This document shows positions 16,185-25,493 of a stretch of 64,000 bases of DNA, one piece after another; position 1 is the stretch's first letter, and each line of letters begins with the position of its first letter. A model generated the notes under the pieces. That model saw only the letters and a list, made by a program, of their open reading frames with translations. It searched no databases and had not been told where the DNA came from. This stretch comes from an uncultured Ruminococcus sp. (GTDB lineage: Bacteria; Bacillota; Clostridia; Oscillospirales; Ruminococcaceae): NCBI GenBank assembly GCA_900539835.1, contig UQDR01000008.1, positions 7,740-71,739 of the forward strand, in the 5' to 3' direction. The translations under genes were made by a program, and so were the position numbers.

Positions 16185-17144
16185 TTAATTATCTTCTTCA
16201 GAACTGAGGTCATAGCCTAATGAATGCAGCTTTTCCTTAACCTCATCAAATGATTTTTTACCAAGGTTTCTGACCTTCATCATTTCTTCTGCTGATTTTT
16301 CAATCAAATCGTTTACTGTGTTAATTCCTGCACGCTTAAGACAGTTAAATGAACGTACAGATAAGTCAAGTTCCTCAATGGTCATCTCAAGGATCTTTTC
16401 TTTACCCTTATCATCCTTTTCCACCATAATCTCAACTACATTCGTATCTTCAGACAAATCAATGAAGAGATTCAGATGCTCGTTGAGGAGTTTGGCTGCC
16501 AATGATACTGCTTCCTTGGCTGAAATAGTTCCGTCTGTCCACAGCTCCAGCGTAAGCTTATCATAGTCGGTAATCTGACCTACACGAGTATTATCTACTG
16601 TATAGTTTACCTTCAGAACCGGAGTATATATGCTGTCCACAGCTATTACGCCAATAGGAGCATTTGTCATAAGTGCTTTATTCTTTTCTGCTGAAACATA
16701 TCCTCGACCGATATCGAGAACAATTTCCATATAAAGCTTAGCACCCTCGCTTAATGTAGCAATGTGCATATCCGGAACAAGGATATCAACTTCAGAATCA
16801 GTTTTAATGTCTCCGGCAGTTACAACACATTCGCCTTCGGCTTCAATATATACAGTTTTAGGTCCTTCACCATAGAGCTTAGCATTAAGTCCCTTAAGAT
16901 TAAGGATTATTTCTGTTACATCTTCCTTAACCCCGGGAATAGTTGAAAGCTCATGATGAATTCCATCAATTTTTACAGATGTTACAGCAACACCCGGCAA
17001 AGAGGAGAGCAGTACTCTTCTCAGACTGTTTCCGAGAGTAGTACCATAGCCTCGCTCTAACGGCTCAAGAATAAACTTTCCATAAGTACCGTTATTTTTA
17101 AGTTCGGCTGTTTCAATCTCAGGCTTTTCTATTTTTTCTAGCAT
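16185..17144 (-). CDS. rpoA: RNA polymerase subunit alpha
   Basis: 319 residues. The N-terminal dimerisation domain (1-230) has EPLERGYGTTLGNSLRRVLL, and the C-terminal domain (~255-310) has LDLSVRSFNCLKRAGINTV and NLGKKSFDEVKEKL, which contacts UP elements and activators. The ATG follows GGAGG by eight bases. Conserved alpha-operon position between rpsD and rplQ. Confidence 0.98.
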   Translation of the reverse strand: MLEKIEKPEIETAELKNNGTYGKFILEPLERGYGTTLGNSLRRVLLSSLPGVAVTSVKIDGIHHELSTIPGVKEDVTEIILNLKGLNAKLYGEGPKTVYIEAEGECVVTAGDIKTDSEVDILVPDMHIATLSEGAKLYMEIVLDIGRGYVSAEKNKALMTNAPIGVIAVDSIYTPVLKVNYTVDNTRVGQITDYDKLTLELWTDGTISAKEAVSLAAKLLNEHLNLFIDLSEDTNVVEIMVEKDDKGKEKILEMTIEELDLSVRSFNCLKRAGINTVNDLIEKSAEEMMKVRNLGKKSFDEVKEKLHSLGYDLSSEEDN

Positions 17145-17243
17145 TTAAAACCCTCCTGTTTTAAAACTCAATCAGTTTTACACGAATAAATGGTTTTATA
17201 AATTCCAGATAACCCGAATGCAGAAAATAATCCGCAATACAAA

Positions 17244-17840
17244 TTACTTAGAATACAACTCAACAATGAGATGTTCTTCAATTTCGTAATCCAGATCTTC
17301 CTTAACGGGCATACGGATAACCTTTGCCGACTGTTCATCCTTATTTACATCAAGCCATGCAGGAGTCAATCTTCCTTTAGTTGTTTCAGCAATTTCCTTG
17401 AACTTAGTGCTCTTTTTGCTGTTTTCTCTAAGTGAAATTACATCTCCGGCTTTAATTCTGTATGAAGGAATATCAACTCTCTTGCCGTTAACGTTAAAAT
17501 GACCGTGAACAACAAGCTGACGTGCCTCACGTCTTGTCATTGAAAGACCCATTCTGAAAACTACGTTATCAAGTCTTGATTCAAGACATGTAATAAGGTT
17601 TTCACCAGCCTGACCTTCCATCTTCTGAGCAATTTCAAAATAATGATAAAACTGCTTTTCTAAAACGCCATAGATGAATTTCAATTTCTGCTTTTCCTTC
17701 AACTGAAGTCCATATTCAGAAACTTTCTTTCTCTTGTTAGCGTTAGGATCACGCTTTGTCTCCTTAGCAATACCCATAACCATTGGGCTGATACCTAATG
17801 ATTTACATCTTTTAAGGATTGGTTCTCTGCTTACTGCCAT
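17244..17840 (-). CDS. rpsD: Ribosomal protein S4 (uS4)
   Basis: 198 residues with the S4 N-terminal domain and the S4 RNA-binding domain (SRLDNVVFRMGLSMTRREAR). The N-terminus MAVSREPILKRCKSLGISPM lacks the four-Cys zinc site, so it is the zinc-free clostridial form. It nucleates 30S assembly on 16S rRNA and in many bacteria represses the alpha operon; no such site is evident here. Confidence 0.97.
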   Translation of the reverse strand: MAVSREPILKRCKSLGISPMVMGIAKETKRDPNANKRKKVSEYGLQLKEKQKLKFIYGVLEKQFYHYFEIAQKMEGQAGENLITCLESRLDNVVFRMGLSMTRREARQLVVHGHFNVNGKRVDIPSYRIKAGDVISLRENSKKSTKFKEIAETTKGRLTPAWLDVNKDEQSAKVIRMPVKEDLDYEIEEHLIVELYSK

Positions 17841-17930
17841 TGTAATTTACCTCCGTTTTTAATGTTATATCGGATCTTAAAGCTTGGCTTTTATCCGACT
17901 TTGAGTAAACTTAAAACTCAAATTGTCTGA

Positions 17931-18329
17931 TTATACACGTCTTCTCTTAGGAGGACGGCATCCGTTGTGTGGGATTGGAGTAACGTCTTTAATAAGTCTT
18001 ACTTCTAAATCCTCAGACTGCAAAGCTCTGATAGCAGCTTCTCTTCCTGCTCCAGGTCCTTTTACGAAAACTTCAACAGTCTTAAGTCCATGCTCCTTAG
18101 CAGCCTTAGCAGCTGTTTCAGCAGCTGTCTGAGCAGCGAAAGGAGTTGATTTCTTAGAACCTCTGAAACCTAAGCCACCTGCAGAAGCCCAAGAAATAGC
18201 ATTACCTTGCATATCTGTGATGGTAACGATTGTGTTATTAAAAGTAGACTGGATATGAACCTGTCCCTGTTCAATATTTTTTCTTTCACGACGACGGCGA
18301 ACCGTTGTCTTTTTCTTTGGCTGAGCCAT
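17931..18329 (-). CDS. rpsK: Ribosomal protein S11 (uS11)
   Basis: 132 residues, with the typical basic start TTVRRRRERKN, NTIVTITDMQGNAISWASAG and the conserved end IPHNGCRPPKRRRV. It lies on the 30S platform next to the mRNA exit. 15 bases separate rpsM from it. Confidence 0.98.
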   Translation of the reverse strand: MAQPKKKTTVRRRRERKNIEQGQVHIQSTFNNTIVTITDMQGNAISWASAGGLGFRGSKKSTPFAAQTAAETAAKAAKEHGLKTVEVFVKGPGAGREAAIRALQSEDLEVRLIKDVTPIPHNGCRPPKRRRV

Positions 18330-18344
18330 TTGTTCACACCCTCC

Positions 18345-18713
18345 TTACTTCTTCTTATTAGCGATTGTCTTAACAGGACCCTTACGAGTTCTTGCGTTTG
18401 TCTTTGTTCTCTGTCCTCTTACAGGCAGACCCTTACGGTGACGAACACCCCTGTAGCAACCGATTTCAACAAGTCTTTTAATGTTAAGAGCAACATTTCT
18501 TCTAAGGTCACCCTCAACTGTCAGATTTTTATCAATATAATCACGTAATTTTGCTACATCGTCTTCTGACATATCCTTTACTCTTACATCAGGATTAACT
18601 CCTGTTTCTTCAAGAATTTTTGTAGCAGTTTTCTGACCGATACCATAGATATAAGTCAAACCGATTTCGATTCTCTTATCTCTTGGAAGGTCGATTCCAG
18701 CAATACGAGCCAT
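18345..18713 (-). CDS. rpsM: Ribosomal protein S13 (uS13)
   Basis: 122 residues, starting MARIAGIDLPRDKRIEIGLT, with YIYGIGQKTATKI and the basic tail RGQRTKTNARTRKGPVKTIA that reaches the P-site tRNA. It contacts L5 in the subunit bridge. First of the classical alpha-operon genes, after rpmJ. Confidence 0.98.
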   Translation of the reverse strand: MARIAGIDLPRDKRIEIGLTYIYGIGQKTATKILEETGVNPDVRVKDMSEDDVAKLRDYIDKNLTVEGDLRRNVALNIKRLVEIGCYRGVRHRKGLPVRGQRTKTNARTRKGPVKTIANKKK

Positions 18714-18742
18714 TATTTAGCTGCACCTCCATTATTGGTTTG

Positions 18743-18856
18743 TTAGCCCTGACGTTGTTTATGCTTAGGATTCTGGCAGATTACCATAACCTTGCCTTTT
18801 CTTTTAATTACCTTGCATTTTTCGCAGATTGGCTTCACTGAAGGTCTTACTTTCAT
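18743..18856 (-). CDS. rpmJ: Ribosomal protein L36 (bL36), zinc-binding form
   Basis: A 37-residue protein beginning MKVRPSVKPICEKC, with C-x2-C, a later Cys and a His (CQNPKHKQRQG) that bind one zinc. GGAGGT precedes the ATG. The position between infA and rpsM is universal in Firmicutes. The zinc form implies that a zinc-free duplicate, if any, is elsewhere. Confidence 0.96.
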   Translation of the reverse strand: MKVRPSVKPICEKCKVIKRKGKVMVICQNPKHKQRQG

Positions 18857-18924
18857 TGAAATACCTCCTCTAATAATAACAACAAGAATTTTCATTCTTC
18901 GCTTCTTTGGAGCAAAGTATAAGA

Positions 18925-19143
18925 TTACTTAGATCTCCAAGTGATTCTTCCCTTTGTCAAGTCATAAGGTGACATCTCGACCGTTACCTTATCTCCGGGT
19001 ACGATTCGAATGTAATTCATACGAAGCTTGCCCGAAACATGAGCAAGTATCTTATGACCGTTTGCAAGCTCTACCTGAAATGTTGCATTTGGAAGAGCCT
19101 CAACAACTGTACCTTCAAGTTCGATTACATCTTCTTTTGACAT
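18925..19143 (-). CDS. infA: Translation initiation factor IF-1
   Basis: 72 residues, a single S1/OB fold: MSKEDVIELEGTVVEALPN, RMNYIRIVPGDKVTVEMSPY and the end KGRITWRSK. It binds the 30S A site during initiation. Family length. 19 bases after the KOW protein. Confidence 0.98.
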   Translation of the reverse strand: MSKEDVIELEGTVVEALPNATFQVELANGHKILAHVSGKLRMNYIRIVPGDKVTVEMSPYDLTKGRITWRSK

Positions 19144-19162
19144 TTAAAAATACCTCCCCGTC

Positions 19163-19429
19163 TTAAGGCTGACGGTCAGCTGAATTTTCGTTTTGGGTTT
19201 TAAACTCACTAATCAGCTTTCTAAGTTTTTTGTTTGTCAGCTCATTAGTATTAATTACGGCATTAACAGGTGAAATGTGCTTTATATTCTTTCGCTTGGG
19301 CTTTTCAAGCTTCCGCTCTTTACCGTCTGCGATTTCAACAAAGCCGCCGCAGATCCCTACAGCAACGTAAAAGGAATCCTTTTCACGGCCTGCAAGCGCT
19401 TTTACTATTGAGCCTGGTACTATATTCAC
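19163..19429 (-). CDS. KOW-domain RNA-binding protein (L14e-like)
   Basis: 88 residues. The N-terminal half (MNIVPGSIVKALAGREKDSF, FVEIADGK) has the KOW/SH3-barrel pattern of proteins annotated in clostridia as L14E/L6E/L27E-like; the C-terminal half is basic and helical. It sits between map and infA, 15 bases after map, a placement conserved in Clostridia. A ribosome-associated role is likely but not established. Confidence 0.75.
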   Translation of the reverse strand: MNIVPGSIVKALAGREKDSFYVAVGICGGFVEIADGKERKLEKPKRKNIKHISPVNAVINTNELTNKKLRKLISEFKTQNENSADRQP

Positions 19430-19444
19430 AATGCCGCTCCTTCC

Positions 19445-20191
19445 CTAAGGCTGAGTCAAAATAACTGCGCCATCGGGAGTAACAGCTATTGTATGCTCAA
19501 AATGAGCAGACAGCTTTCCATCAACTGTCTTTACGGTCCATTCGTCGGACATAACCTTAACCGCAGCAGTGCCCTCATTAATCATCGGTTCAATAGCAAT
19601 AACCATTCCAGCTGCCAATCTTGGACCGTGACCTGCTTTTCCGTAATTCGGAACCTCAGGATCTTCATGAAGATTTCTGCCCACGCCGTGGCCGACAAAT
19701 TCCCTGACAACAGAAAATCCGTTGTCCTCATTATATTTTTGAATTGCTGCACCGATATCTCCCAGTCTAACACCGGGCTTTACCATATCAATTGCAAGAT
19801 AAAGGCTTTCCTCAGTTGATTTCATTAGTGCCTTTGCCTCGTCAGATATTTCACCGACTGCAAAAGTCTTGCATGAATCTCCGTGATAACCGTCGATATA
19901 TGCTCCTACATCTACCGAAACAATATCTCCCTCGACAAACTTGCGGGAACCGGGAATTCCGTGAATAACCTCATCGTTCACTGAAATACAGGCTGATCCG
20001 GGGAATCCGCCGTATCCCAGAAAGCTTGGCTTTGCGCCATGAGAAGTAATATATTTACGTACAATGTTATCCAGTTCCTTAGTTGTCATGCCTGGTTTTA
20101 TAGCCTCACCGGCAGCAATCAATGCTCCGGCAGTAATTTTACCTGCCTTACGCATTTTTTCAATTTCTTTATTGGATTTAACACATATCAT
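19445..20191 (-). CDS. map: Methionine aminopeptidase, type I
   Basis: 248 residues. The metal ligands of the pita-bread fold are visible: Asp in SVDVGAYIDGYHGD, a second Asp, His in VGHGVGRNLHEDP, Glu in IEPMI and Glu near the end in HFEHTIAVT. It removes the initiator Met from nascent chains. It lacks the N-terminal SEC-C zinc extension. 29 bases after adk, in the usual secY-adk-map order. Confidence 0.97.
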   Translation of the reverse strand: MICVKSNKEIEKMRKAGKITAGALIAAGEAIKPGMTTKELDNIVRKYITSHGAKPSFLGYGGFPGSACISVNDEVIHGIPGSRKFVEGDIVSVDVGAYIDGYHGDSCKTFAVGEISDEAKALMKSTEESLYLAIDMVKPGVRLGDIGAAIQKYNEDNGFSVVREFVGHGVGRNLHEDPEVPNYGKAGHGPRLAAGMVIAIEPMINEGTAAVKVMSDEWTVKTVDGKLSAHFEHTIAVTPDGAVILTQP

Positions 20192-20220
20192 ATAAGCAAA
20201 TACCTTGAAATTTCTTTCAA

Positions 20221-20853
20221 TTAGCCTTTTACAGCAGCAAGTGTCAATCTTGAAGTATCAGCAAGCTCTTCCTGTCCTTCAACGGTTACAAGCTTTCCCT
20301 GAGCTTCATAATATCCCTTAAGAGGAGCTGTCTGTTCATGATATGTTTTGAGTCTGCTGATTACAGTTTCAGGCTGGTCGTCCTTACGGATAACAAGTTC
20401 CTTACCGCAAACGTCGCAAACACCCTCGGTTTTGCTCGGTTTGAAATCAACATGATAAGTAGCTCCGCAGTCAAGACAAACTCTTCTGCCGCTTACTCGC
20501 TGTTTAATTGTTTCATCAGGAACAAAAATCTCAACAACCTTATCAATCTTAACGCCCATTGCGTCAAGAGCTTCTGCCTGTGGAACTGTTCTTGGGAAAC
20601 CATCAAGGATAAAACCGTTCTGAGCGTCAGGCTCATTGATTCTGTCCTTTAAAATTCCGATAACGATATCATCAGAAACGAGATCTCCTGCATCCATAGC
20701 AGCCTTAGCTTTCATTCCATACTCTGTACCTGCTTTAACAGCAGCTCTGAGCATATTGCCCGTTGAGATAGTAGGAATATTCAATTCTTTGCTGATAACC
20801 TCAGCCTGAGTACCCTTTCCTGCGCCCGGTGCGCCTAAAAGAATCAGATTCAT
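20221..20853 (-). CDS. adk: Adenylate kinase, zinc-LID form
   Basis: 210 residues. P-loop GAPGAGKGTQ at 7-16, AMP-binding TGNMLRA, and DGFPRTVPQAEAL. The LID carries C-x2-C and C-x2-C (CLDCGATYHV and CDVCGKEL), so it is the zinc-stabilised form typical of Firmicutes. It makes two ADP from ATP and AMP. 37 bases after secY. Confidence 0.98.
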   Translation of the reverse strand: MNLILLGAPGAGKGTQAEVISKELNIPTISTGNMLRAAVKAGTEYGMKAKAAMDAGDLVSDDIVIGILKDRINEPDAQNGFILDGFPRTVPQAEALDAMGVKIDKVVEIFVPDETIKQRVSGRRVCLDCGATYHVDFKPSKTEGVCDVCGKELVIRKDDQPETVISRLKTYHEQTAPLKGYYEAQGKLVTVEGQEELADTSRLTLAAVKG

Positions 20854-20889
20854 AGCTTTAACTCCTTTTCAAATTTCATACGAAAAATT

Positions 20890-22194
20890 TTATTCGAGGA
20901 AGCCCTTGTGATGACGCATCATCATCTGAGATTCCATAGTACGAACTGTTTCAAGAGCAACGCTTACAACGATAAGAATTGAAGTACCGCCCATTGCAAT
21001 ATTAATCTTAGTGATTGCACCGAAGATAATTGGGAAGATAGCAATAATTCCTAGGAATACAGCGCCAACCAAAGTTATCTTTGACAGAATTCTCTTAATA
21101 TAATCAGATGTAGGCTTTCCTGGTCTGATACCCGGAATACCGCCGTTATTCTGTCTGAGGTTATTTGCAATCTCTACAGGATTATACTGCATTGAAACAT
21201 AGAAATAGTTAAATGCGATAATCAGCAAGAAATACAGACATGCATAGAATGGATGAGTATATTCAAATATTCTGAGAATAAAGTTATACACACCGGTACC
21301 GTCAGCACGAGGAGTGATAAACAGCTTGAATGTAGAAGGAAGCGACATAAATGACATTGCAAAGATGATCGGCAATACACCGCTCATTGCAATTTTAATA
21401 GGAATAAATGTATTCTGTCCGCCATACTGTTTTCTTCCGACAACACGTTTCGCATACTGTATTGGAACTCTTCTCTCTGCATTGTTCATGAAAATGATAA
21501 AAGCAATCATCAGAACGAATACAATAATAATGATAGGAACAAGAATCATATATTTTGCTTCGCCGGTCTTCATAAGTGAAACCAGTGAATAAACTGCTGA
21601 TGGTCCTCTTGCAATAATACCTGCAAACAACAGCATTGAAATACCGTTTCCTATTCCCTTTTCGCTTATCTGATCTCCCAACCAGATTGTCAGCGATGCA
21701 CCTGCTGTAAAGCAAGCAATGATTACTACTTCTGCAAACCATTTCTGCCAGCCAGTTGTATACATTAAAGCACCGGCTGATCTGTCAAGAGTAATATAAT
21801 ATGCCCAAGCCTGGAATAACGCAATACCTAATGCAGTATATTTTGTTATCTTGTTAATCTTCTTTCTTCCTTCAGGGCCTTCTTTTGAAAGCTTTTCAAG
21901 AGGTGGAAGAGCATATGTCAGAAGCTGAATAATAATCTGTGCATTGATATATGGTGAAACTGACAGCGCCAGGAGGGTAGCCTTTGAGAAGTTACCTCCT
22001 GATAATACGTTCAGATAACTGAAAAAGTCACCTGAAGACTGGCTGCCTTCAAACCAGGTGCTCAATGCTGCCGCATCAAGATACGGAACAGGAATAGCAC
22101 CGCCGATTCGATAAATTATGATGATGAAAAATGTAAATAGTAACTTCTTCTTTAATTCCGGTACTTTCCAAGCATTACGAAATGTTTCTATCAC
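20890..22194 (-). CDS. secY: Protein translocase subunit SecY
   Basis: 434 residues with ten membrane spans. IYRIGGAIPVPYLD in TM1, the plug and NIFAQ-like QIIIQLL in TM2-3, EKGIGNGISMLLFAGI in TM5 and the cytosolic loop with RRVPIQYAKRVVGR. It forms the SecYEG channel. Only two bases separate rplO from it. Confidence 0.98.
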   Translation of the reverse strand: MIETFRNAWKVPELKKKLLFTFFIIIIYRIGGAIPVPYLDAAALSTWFEGSQSSGDFFSYLNVLSGGNFSKATLLALSVSPYINAQIIIQLLTYALPPLEKLSKEGPEGRKKINKITKYTALGIALFQAWAYYITLDRSAGALMYTTGWQKWFAEVVIIACFTAGASLTIWLGDQISEKGIGNGISMLLFAGIIARGPSAVYSLVSLMKTGEAKYMILVPIIIIVFVLMIAFIIFMNNAERRVPIQYAKRVVGRKQYGGQNTFIPIKIAMSGVLPIIFAMSFMSLPSTFKLFITPRADGTGVYNFILRIFEYTHPFYACLYFLLIIAFNYFYVSMQYNPVEIANNLRQNNGGIPGIRPGKPTSDYIKRILSKITLVGAVFLGIIAIFPIIFGAITKINIAMGGTSILIVVSVALETVRTMESQMMMRHHKGFLE

Positions 22195-22196
22195 AG

Positions 22197-22637
22197 TTAC
22201 ATCACCTCGGCCTTTCCGCCTGCCTTTTCGATCTTTTCCTTAGCAGCTGCAGAAAAAGCTGTAGCCTTTACAGTGAGGTTTTTCGTAAGCTCACCGTTTC
22301 CGAGAATTTTAACGCCATCAAGCTCTTTCTTAATAAGGCCGGACGCAATCAAAAGCTCAGTATCTACAACTGTACCGTCAACAAATCTGTCAAGATCTGA
22401 AACATTGACTATAGCATATTCAGTTGCAAAAATATTATTGAATCCACGCTTAGGAATACGTCTTGCGAGTGTTGTCTGACCGCCCTCAAAACCCGGCCTT
22501 ACTCCGCCGCCTGAACGTGCATTCTGACCCTTATGACCTTTTCCGGCTGTCTTTCCGTTACCTGAACCGTGTCCACGACCCTTACGTTTAACTTCCTTTG
22601 TTGAGCCCGGATTTGGTGATAATTCGTGCAATTTCAT
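22197..22637 (-). CDS. rplO: Ribosomal protein L15 (uL15)
   Basis: 146 residues. MKLHELSPNPGSTKEVKRKG, the Gly-rich GRGHGSGNGKTAGKGHKGQN and FEGGQTTLARRIPKRGF are diagnostic. It organises 23S rRNA late in 50S assembly. Conserved spc-operon position between rpmD and secY. Confidence 0.98.
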   Translation of the reverse strand: MKLHELSPNPGSTKEVKRKGRGHGSGNGKTAGKGHKGQNARSGGGVRPGFEGGQTTLARRIPKRGFNNIFATEYAIVNVSDLDRFVDGTVVDTELLIASGLIKKELDGVKILGNGELTKNLTVKATAFSAAAKEKIEKAGGKAEVM

Positions 22638-22656
22638 GTGTTAGCACCTCCTTGCT

Positions 22657-22836
22657 TTACGCTTCGGTTACTTTTATAAGGTGGGATATTACTTTAATTT
22701 TTCCCTGTGTTTGTTCATTATCAGGCTGAATTGTTACAGCTCCGATTTTTCTAAGACCAAGAGACTGCGCAGTTGCAATCTGTTTCTTGCTCTTAGAGTT
22801 AAGGCTTCTAACCAACTCGATTTTCAAGTTTGCCAT
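22657..22836 (-). CDS. rpmD: Ribosomal protein L30 (uL30)
   Basis: A 59-residue protein: MANLKIELVRSLNSKSKKQI, then ATAQSLGLRKIG, the L30 fold signature. GGAGG precedes the ATG by seven bases. It lies between rpsE (13 bases) and rplO (19 bases) as usual. Confidence 0.97.
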   Translation of the reverse strand: MANLKIELVRSLNSKSKKQIATAQSLGLRKIGAVTIQPDNEQTQGKIKVISHLIKVTEA

Positions 22837-22849
22837 TGCAATCTCCTCC

Positions 22850-23350
22850 TTAGCCTAAAATTTCTTTTACAGTTTTGCCTCTCTTTTCAGCAACTTCTTC
22901 AGCTGATTTAAGTGAAGCAAGTCCGTTGATTGTAGCTCTTACTACATTGCAAGGATTGTTTGAACGAAGTGACTTTGTTCTGATATCCTTGATTCCTGCA
23001 ATTTCTACTACTGATCTGACCGGACCACCTGCGATAACTCCGGTACCTTTTGCAGCCGGTTTCATAAGAACCTCGCCTGCACCGAACTTACCAACTATTT
23101 CATGCGGTATTGTTGTTCCCTTAAGTGAAACCTTTACAAGGTTTTTCTTAGCGTCCTCGATACCCTTACGAATAGCGTCAGGAACTTCGCTGGACTTACC
23201 TAAACCGAATCCAACTGTTCCGTTTCCGTCGCCTACAACAATAAGTGCTGAGAACTTCATAATACGTCCGCCCTTAACAGTTTTTGATACTCTGTTAATA
23301 GCAACTACCTTTTCACTAAGTTCCAATGTTGAAGCATCTATTAAAGCCAA
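22850..23350 (-). CDS. rpsE: Ribosomal protein S5 (uS5)
   Basis: 166 residues. The N-terminal dsRBD-like part has RVSKTVKGGRIMKFSALIVV, and the C-terminal part has GGPVRSVVEIAGIKDIRTKS. It maintains decoding accuracy and forms the mRNA entry tunnel with S3 and S4. Confidence 0.98.
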   Translation of the reverse strand: MALIDASTLELSEKVVAINRVSKTVKGGRIMKFSALIVVGDGNGTVGFGLGKSSEVPDAIRKGIEDAKKNLVKVSLKGTTIPHEIVGKFGAGEVLMKPAAKGTGVIAGGPVRSVVEIAGIKDIRTKSLRSNNPCNVVRATINGLASLKSAEEVAEKRGKTVKEILG

Positions 23351-23367
23351 AGTATACCCTCCTTTTA

Positions 23368-23727
23368 TTAGAACTTGAGTCCGCCTTCACGGGCTCCGTC
23401 TGCTAATTCTTGTACACGTCCGTGATAAAGATAACCGCCTCTGTCAAATACAACATTTTCGATTCCCTTATCAGCAGCCGCTTTAGCAATCATTTCGCCG
23501 ACCTTACGAGCGCCTTCTTTGTTTCCGCCGTTTCCTTCAAAGTCCTTTGACATTGAAGAAGCAGAACAAAGTGTAACACCCTTTACGTCGTCAATGATCT
23601 GTGCATATATATGCTTTGAGGAGCGGAATACATTAAGGCGAGGACACTCAGCAGTACCGGAAATCTTGTTGCGTACTCTCATGTGTCTCTTTGCTCTTGC
23701 CTTCGCTCTGTCAAGCTTTTTCACCAT
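23368..23727 (-). CDS. rplR: Ribosomal protein L18 (uL18)
   Basis: 119 residues, starting with the basic KKLDRAKARAKRHMRVRNKI, with RLNVFRSSKHIYAQIIDD and the C-terminal FDRGGYLYHGRVQELADGAR. It binds 5S rRNA in the central protuberance. Confidence 0.98.
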   Translation of the reverse strand: MVKKLDRAKARAKRHMRVRNKISGTAECPRLNVFRSSKHIYAQIIDDVKGVTLCSASSMSKDFEGNGGNKEGARKVGEMIAKAAADKGIENVVFDRGGYLYHGRVQELADGAREGGLKF

Positions 23728-23746
23728 AGTAATTCTCTCCTTTTAA

Positions 23747-24298
23747 TTACTTCTTAGCACCCTTGCCGGCTTTACCTTCCTTATGGATGACATATTCACC
23801 TTCATAACGAATACCCTTACCCTTGTAAGGCTCCGGTGGACGCTTTTCACGGATTTCACAAGCAAACTGACCTACTGCCTGCTTATCAATACCTGAAACC
23901 ACGATCTGGTTTGGCTGTGGAACATCAATCTTGATTCCGTCAATCTCAGGAATTATTACCTGATGTGAAAAACCAAGGTTCATAACAAGGTTATTGCCCT
24001 GTTTAGCTGCTCTGTAACCTACACCAACGATTTCAAGATTCTTTGAAAAACCGTTTGTTACACCCTCGACCATATTAGCTACGAGAGTTCTTGTCAAACC
24101 GTGAAGTGATTTATGAAGCTTATCCTCTGAAGGACGCTCAACTATTACTTCGCCGGCTTCCGACTTGATTATCATATCCTTATTAAAGGATTTTGTAAGT
24201 GTACCCTTAGGTCCTTTTACAGTAACAACGTTACCATCTGCGATAGAAACCTCTACGCCGGCAGGAACACTAATAGGCTTGTTTCCGATTCTCGACAT
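23747..24298 (-). CDS. rplF: Ribosomal protein L6 (uL6)
   Basis: 183 residues in two homologous domains. It begins MSRIGNKPISVPAGVEVSI and ends with the conserved KRPPEPYKGKGIRYEGEYV. It lies near the GTPase-associated centre at the base of the L7/L12 stalk. Confidence 0.98.
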   Translation of the reverse strand: MSRIGNKPISVPAGVEVSIADGNVVTVKGPKGTLTKSFNKDMIIKSEAGEVIVERPSEDKLHKSLHGLTRTLVANMVEGVTNGFSKNLEIVGVGYRAAKQGNNLVMNLGFSHQVIIPEIDGIKIDVPQPNQIVVSGIDKQAVGQFACEIREKRPPEPYKGKGIRYEGEYVIHKEGKAGKGAKK

Positions 24299-24311
24299 GT
24301 ATTAGTCCTCC

Positions 24312-24710
24312 TTACCAAATAAATGCAAGAACTTCTCCGCCGACATTCAGCTCACGAGCTTTCTTGTCTGTGATAACACCCTTAGATGTTGAAACGATTG
24401 CAATACCCAATCCCTTCATTACCTTAGGCATATCCTCACAGCTTGAATAAATTCTCAAGCCAGGCTTTGAAACTCTTCTGAGTCCTGAAATTACGGAATT
24501 TCTGTTCTCGTCATATTTAAGAGTAATTCTTATGATACCCTGCTTTCCGTCCTCAATGATCTTAAAGTCTTTAACATAACCCTCGTCAACGAGAATCTGT
24601 GTGATTGACTTTTTCATATTAGATGCAGGAACGTCAACTGTTGCGTGCTTTGCAGAACTTGCATTACGAATTCTGGTCAATAAATCTGCTATTGTATCAG
24701 TAATTTGCAT
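24312..24710 (-). CDS. rpsH: Ribosomal protein S8 (uS8)
   Basis: 132 residues. I start at ATG 24710 (MQITDTIADLLTRIRNASSA), which has GGAGG nine bases upstream and fits the family; the longer frame runs back into rpsN. The C-terminal SNKGVITDK-like STSKGVITDKKAR is conserved. It binds helix 21 of 16S rRNA and in many bacteria autoregulates spc. Confidence 0.97.
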   Translation of the reverse strand: MQITDTIADLLTRIRNASSAKHATVDVPASNMKKSITQILVDEGYVKDFKIIEDGKQGIIRITLKYDENRNSVISGLRRVSKPGLRIYSSCEDMPKVMKGLGIAIVSTSKGVITDKKARELNVGGEVLAFIW

Positions 24711-24726
24711 GCTTGTTAACCTCCTT

Positions 24727-24912
24727 TTACCAACTAGCCTTCTTAACTCCCGGGATCTGACCATCATGAGCCAATTCTCTGAAGCAGATACGGCAGATAC
24801 CGAACTTTCTCAGATAAGCATGTGGTCTTCCACAGATTTTACATCTGTTGTAAGCACGAGTGGAATACTTAGGCTGTTTCTGTTGTTTATTGATCATAGC
24901 TTTCTTAGCCAT
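24727..24912 (-). CDS. rpsN: Ribosomal protein S14, zinc form (uS14, type Z)
   Basis: 61 residues, the short zinc-binding type. Cys residues in NRCKICGRPHAYLRKF and GICRICFRELAH bind one zinc. It starts MAKKAMINKQQKQPKYSTRA. It sits in the 30S head near the A site. Confidence 0.97.
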   Translation of the reverse strand: MAKKAMINKQQKQPKYSTRAYNRCKICGRPHAYLRKFGICRICFRELAHDGQIPGVKKASW

Positions 24913-24932
24913 CTTATTTCCTCCTCTTAATC

Positions 24933-25475
24933 TTACTTATCAGCAAACGGAGCACCCAACTGTGAAAGCAGCTCCTTAGCTTCTTCGTCAGTGTTTGCAG
25001 TAGTGATGAAGTTTATATCCATACCACGAACCTTGTCGATCTTATCGTATTCGATTTCAGGGAATATAAGCTGCTCTTTAATACCGGTTGAGTAGTTTCC
25101 TCTTCCGTCAAATGAGTTAGGATTAATACCTCTGAAGTCTCTTACACGAGGGAATGCTACATTGAAAAGTCTGTCAACAAATTCATACATTCTCTCAGCT
25201 CTCAGTGTAACCTTTACACCGATTATCTGACCGTCTCTGAGCTTAAAGTTAGCTACAGATTTCTTTGCCTTACAAACAATAGGCTTCTGACCTGTGATTG
25301 CTGCAAGATCGGTCATAATTGCGTCGATAACCTTTTTGTTATCCTTATCAGCTCCGCAGCCTACGTTGATTACAACCTTATCAAGCTTTGGAATCTGCAT
25401 AACGTTAGCATACTCGAATTTCTTCATCATAGCAGGAGCTACGGTGCTAACATAATATTCTTTTAATCTAGCCAT
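24933..25475 (-). CDS. rplE: Ribosomal protein L5 (uL5)
   Basis: 180 residues, starting MARLKEYYVSTVAPAMMKKF, with the conserved RDFRGINPNSFDGRGNYSTG. It binds 5S rRNA and contacts S13 and P-site tRNA. Confidence 0.98.
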   Translation of the reverse strand: MARLKEYYVSTVAPAMMKKFEYANVMQIPKLDKVVINVGCGADKDNKKVIDAIMTDLAAITGQKPIVCKAKKSVANFKLRDGQIIGVKVTLRAERMYEFVDRLFNVAFPRVRDFRGINPNSFDGRGNYSTGIKEQLIFPEIEYDKIDKVRGMDINFITTANTDEEAKELLSQLGAPFADK

Positions 25476-25493
25476 CGTAATTTCTCCTCCCGA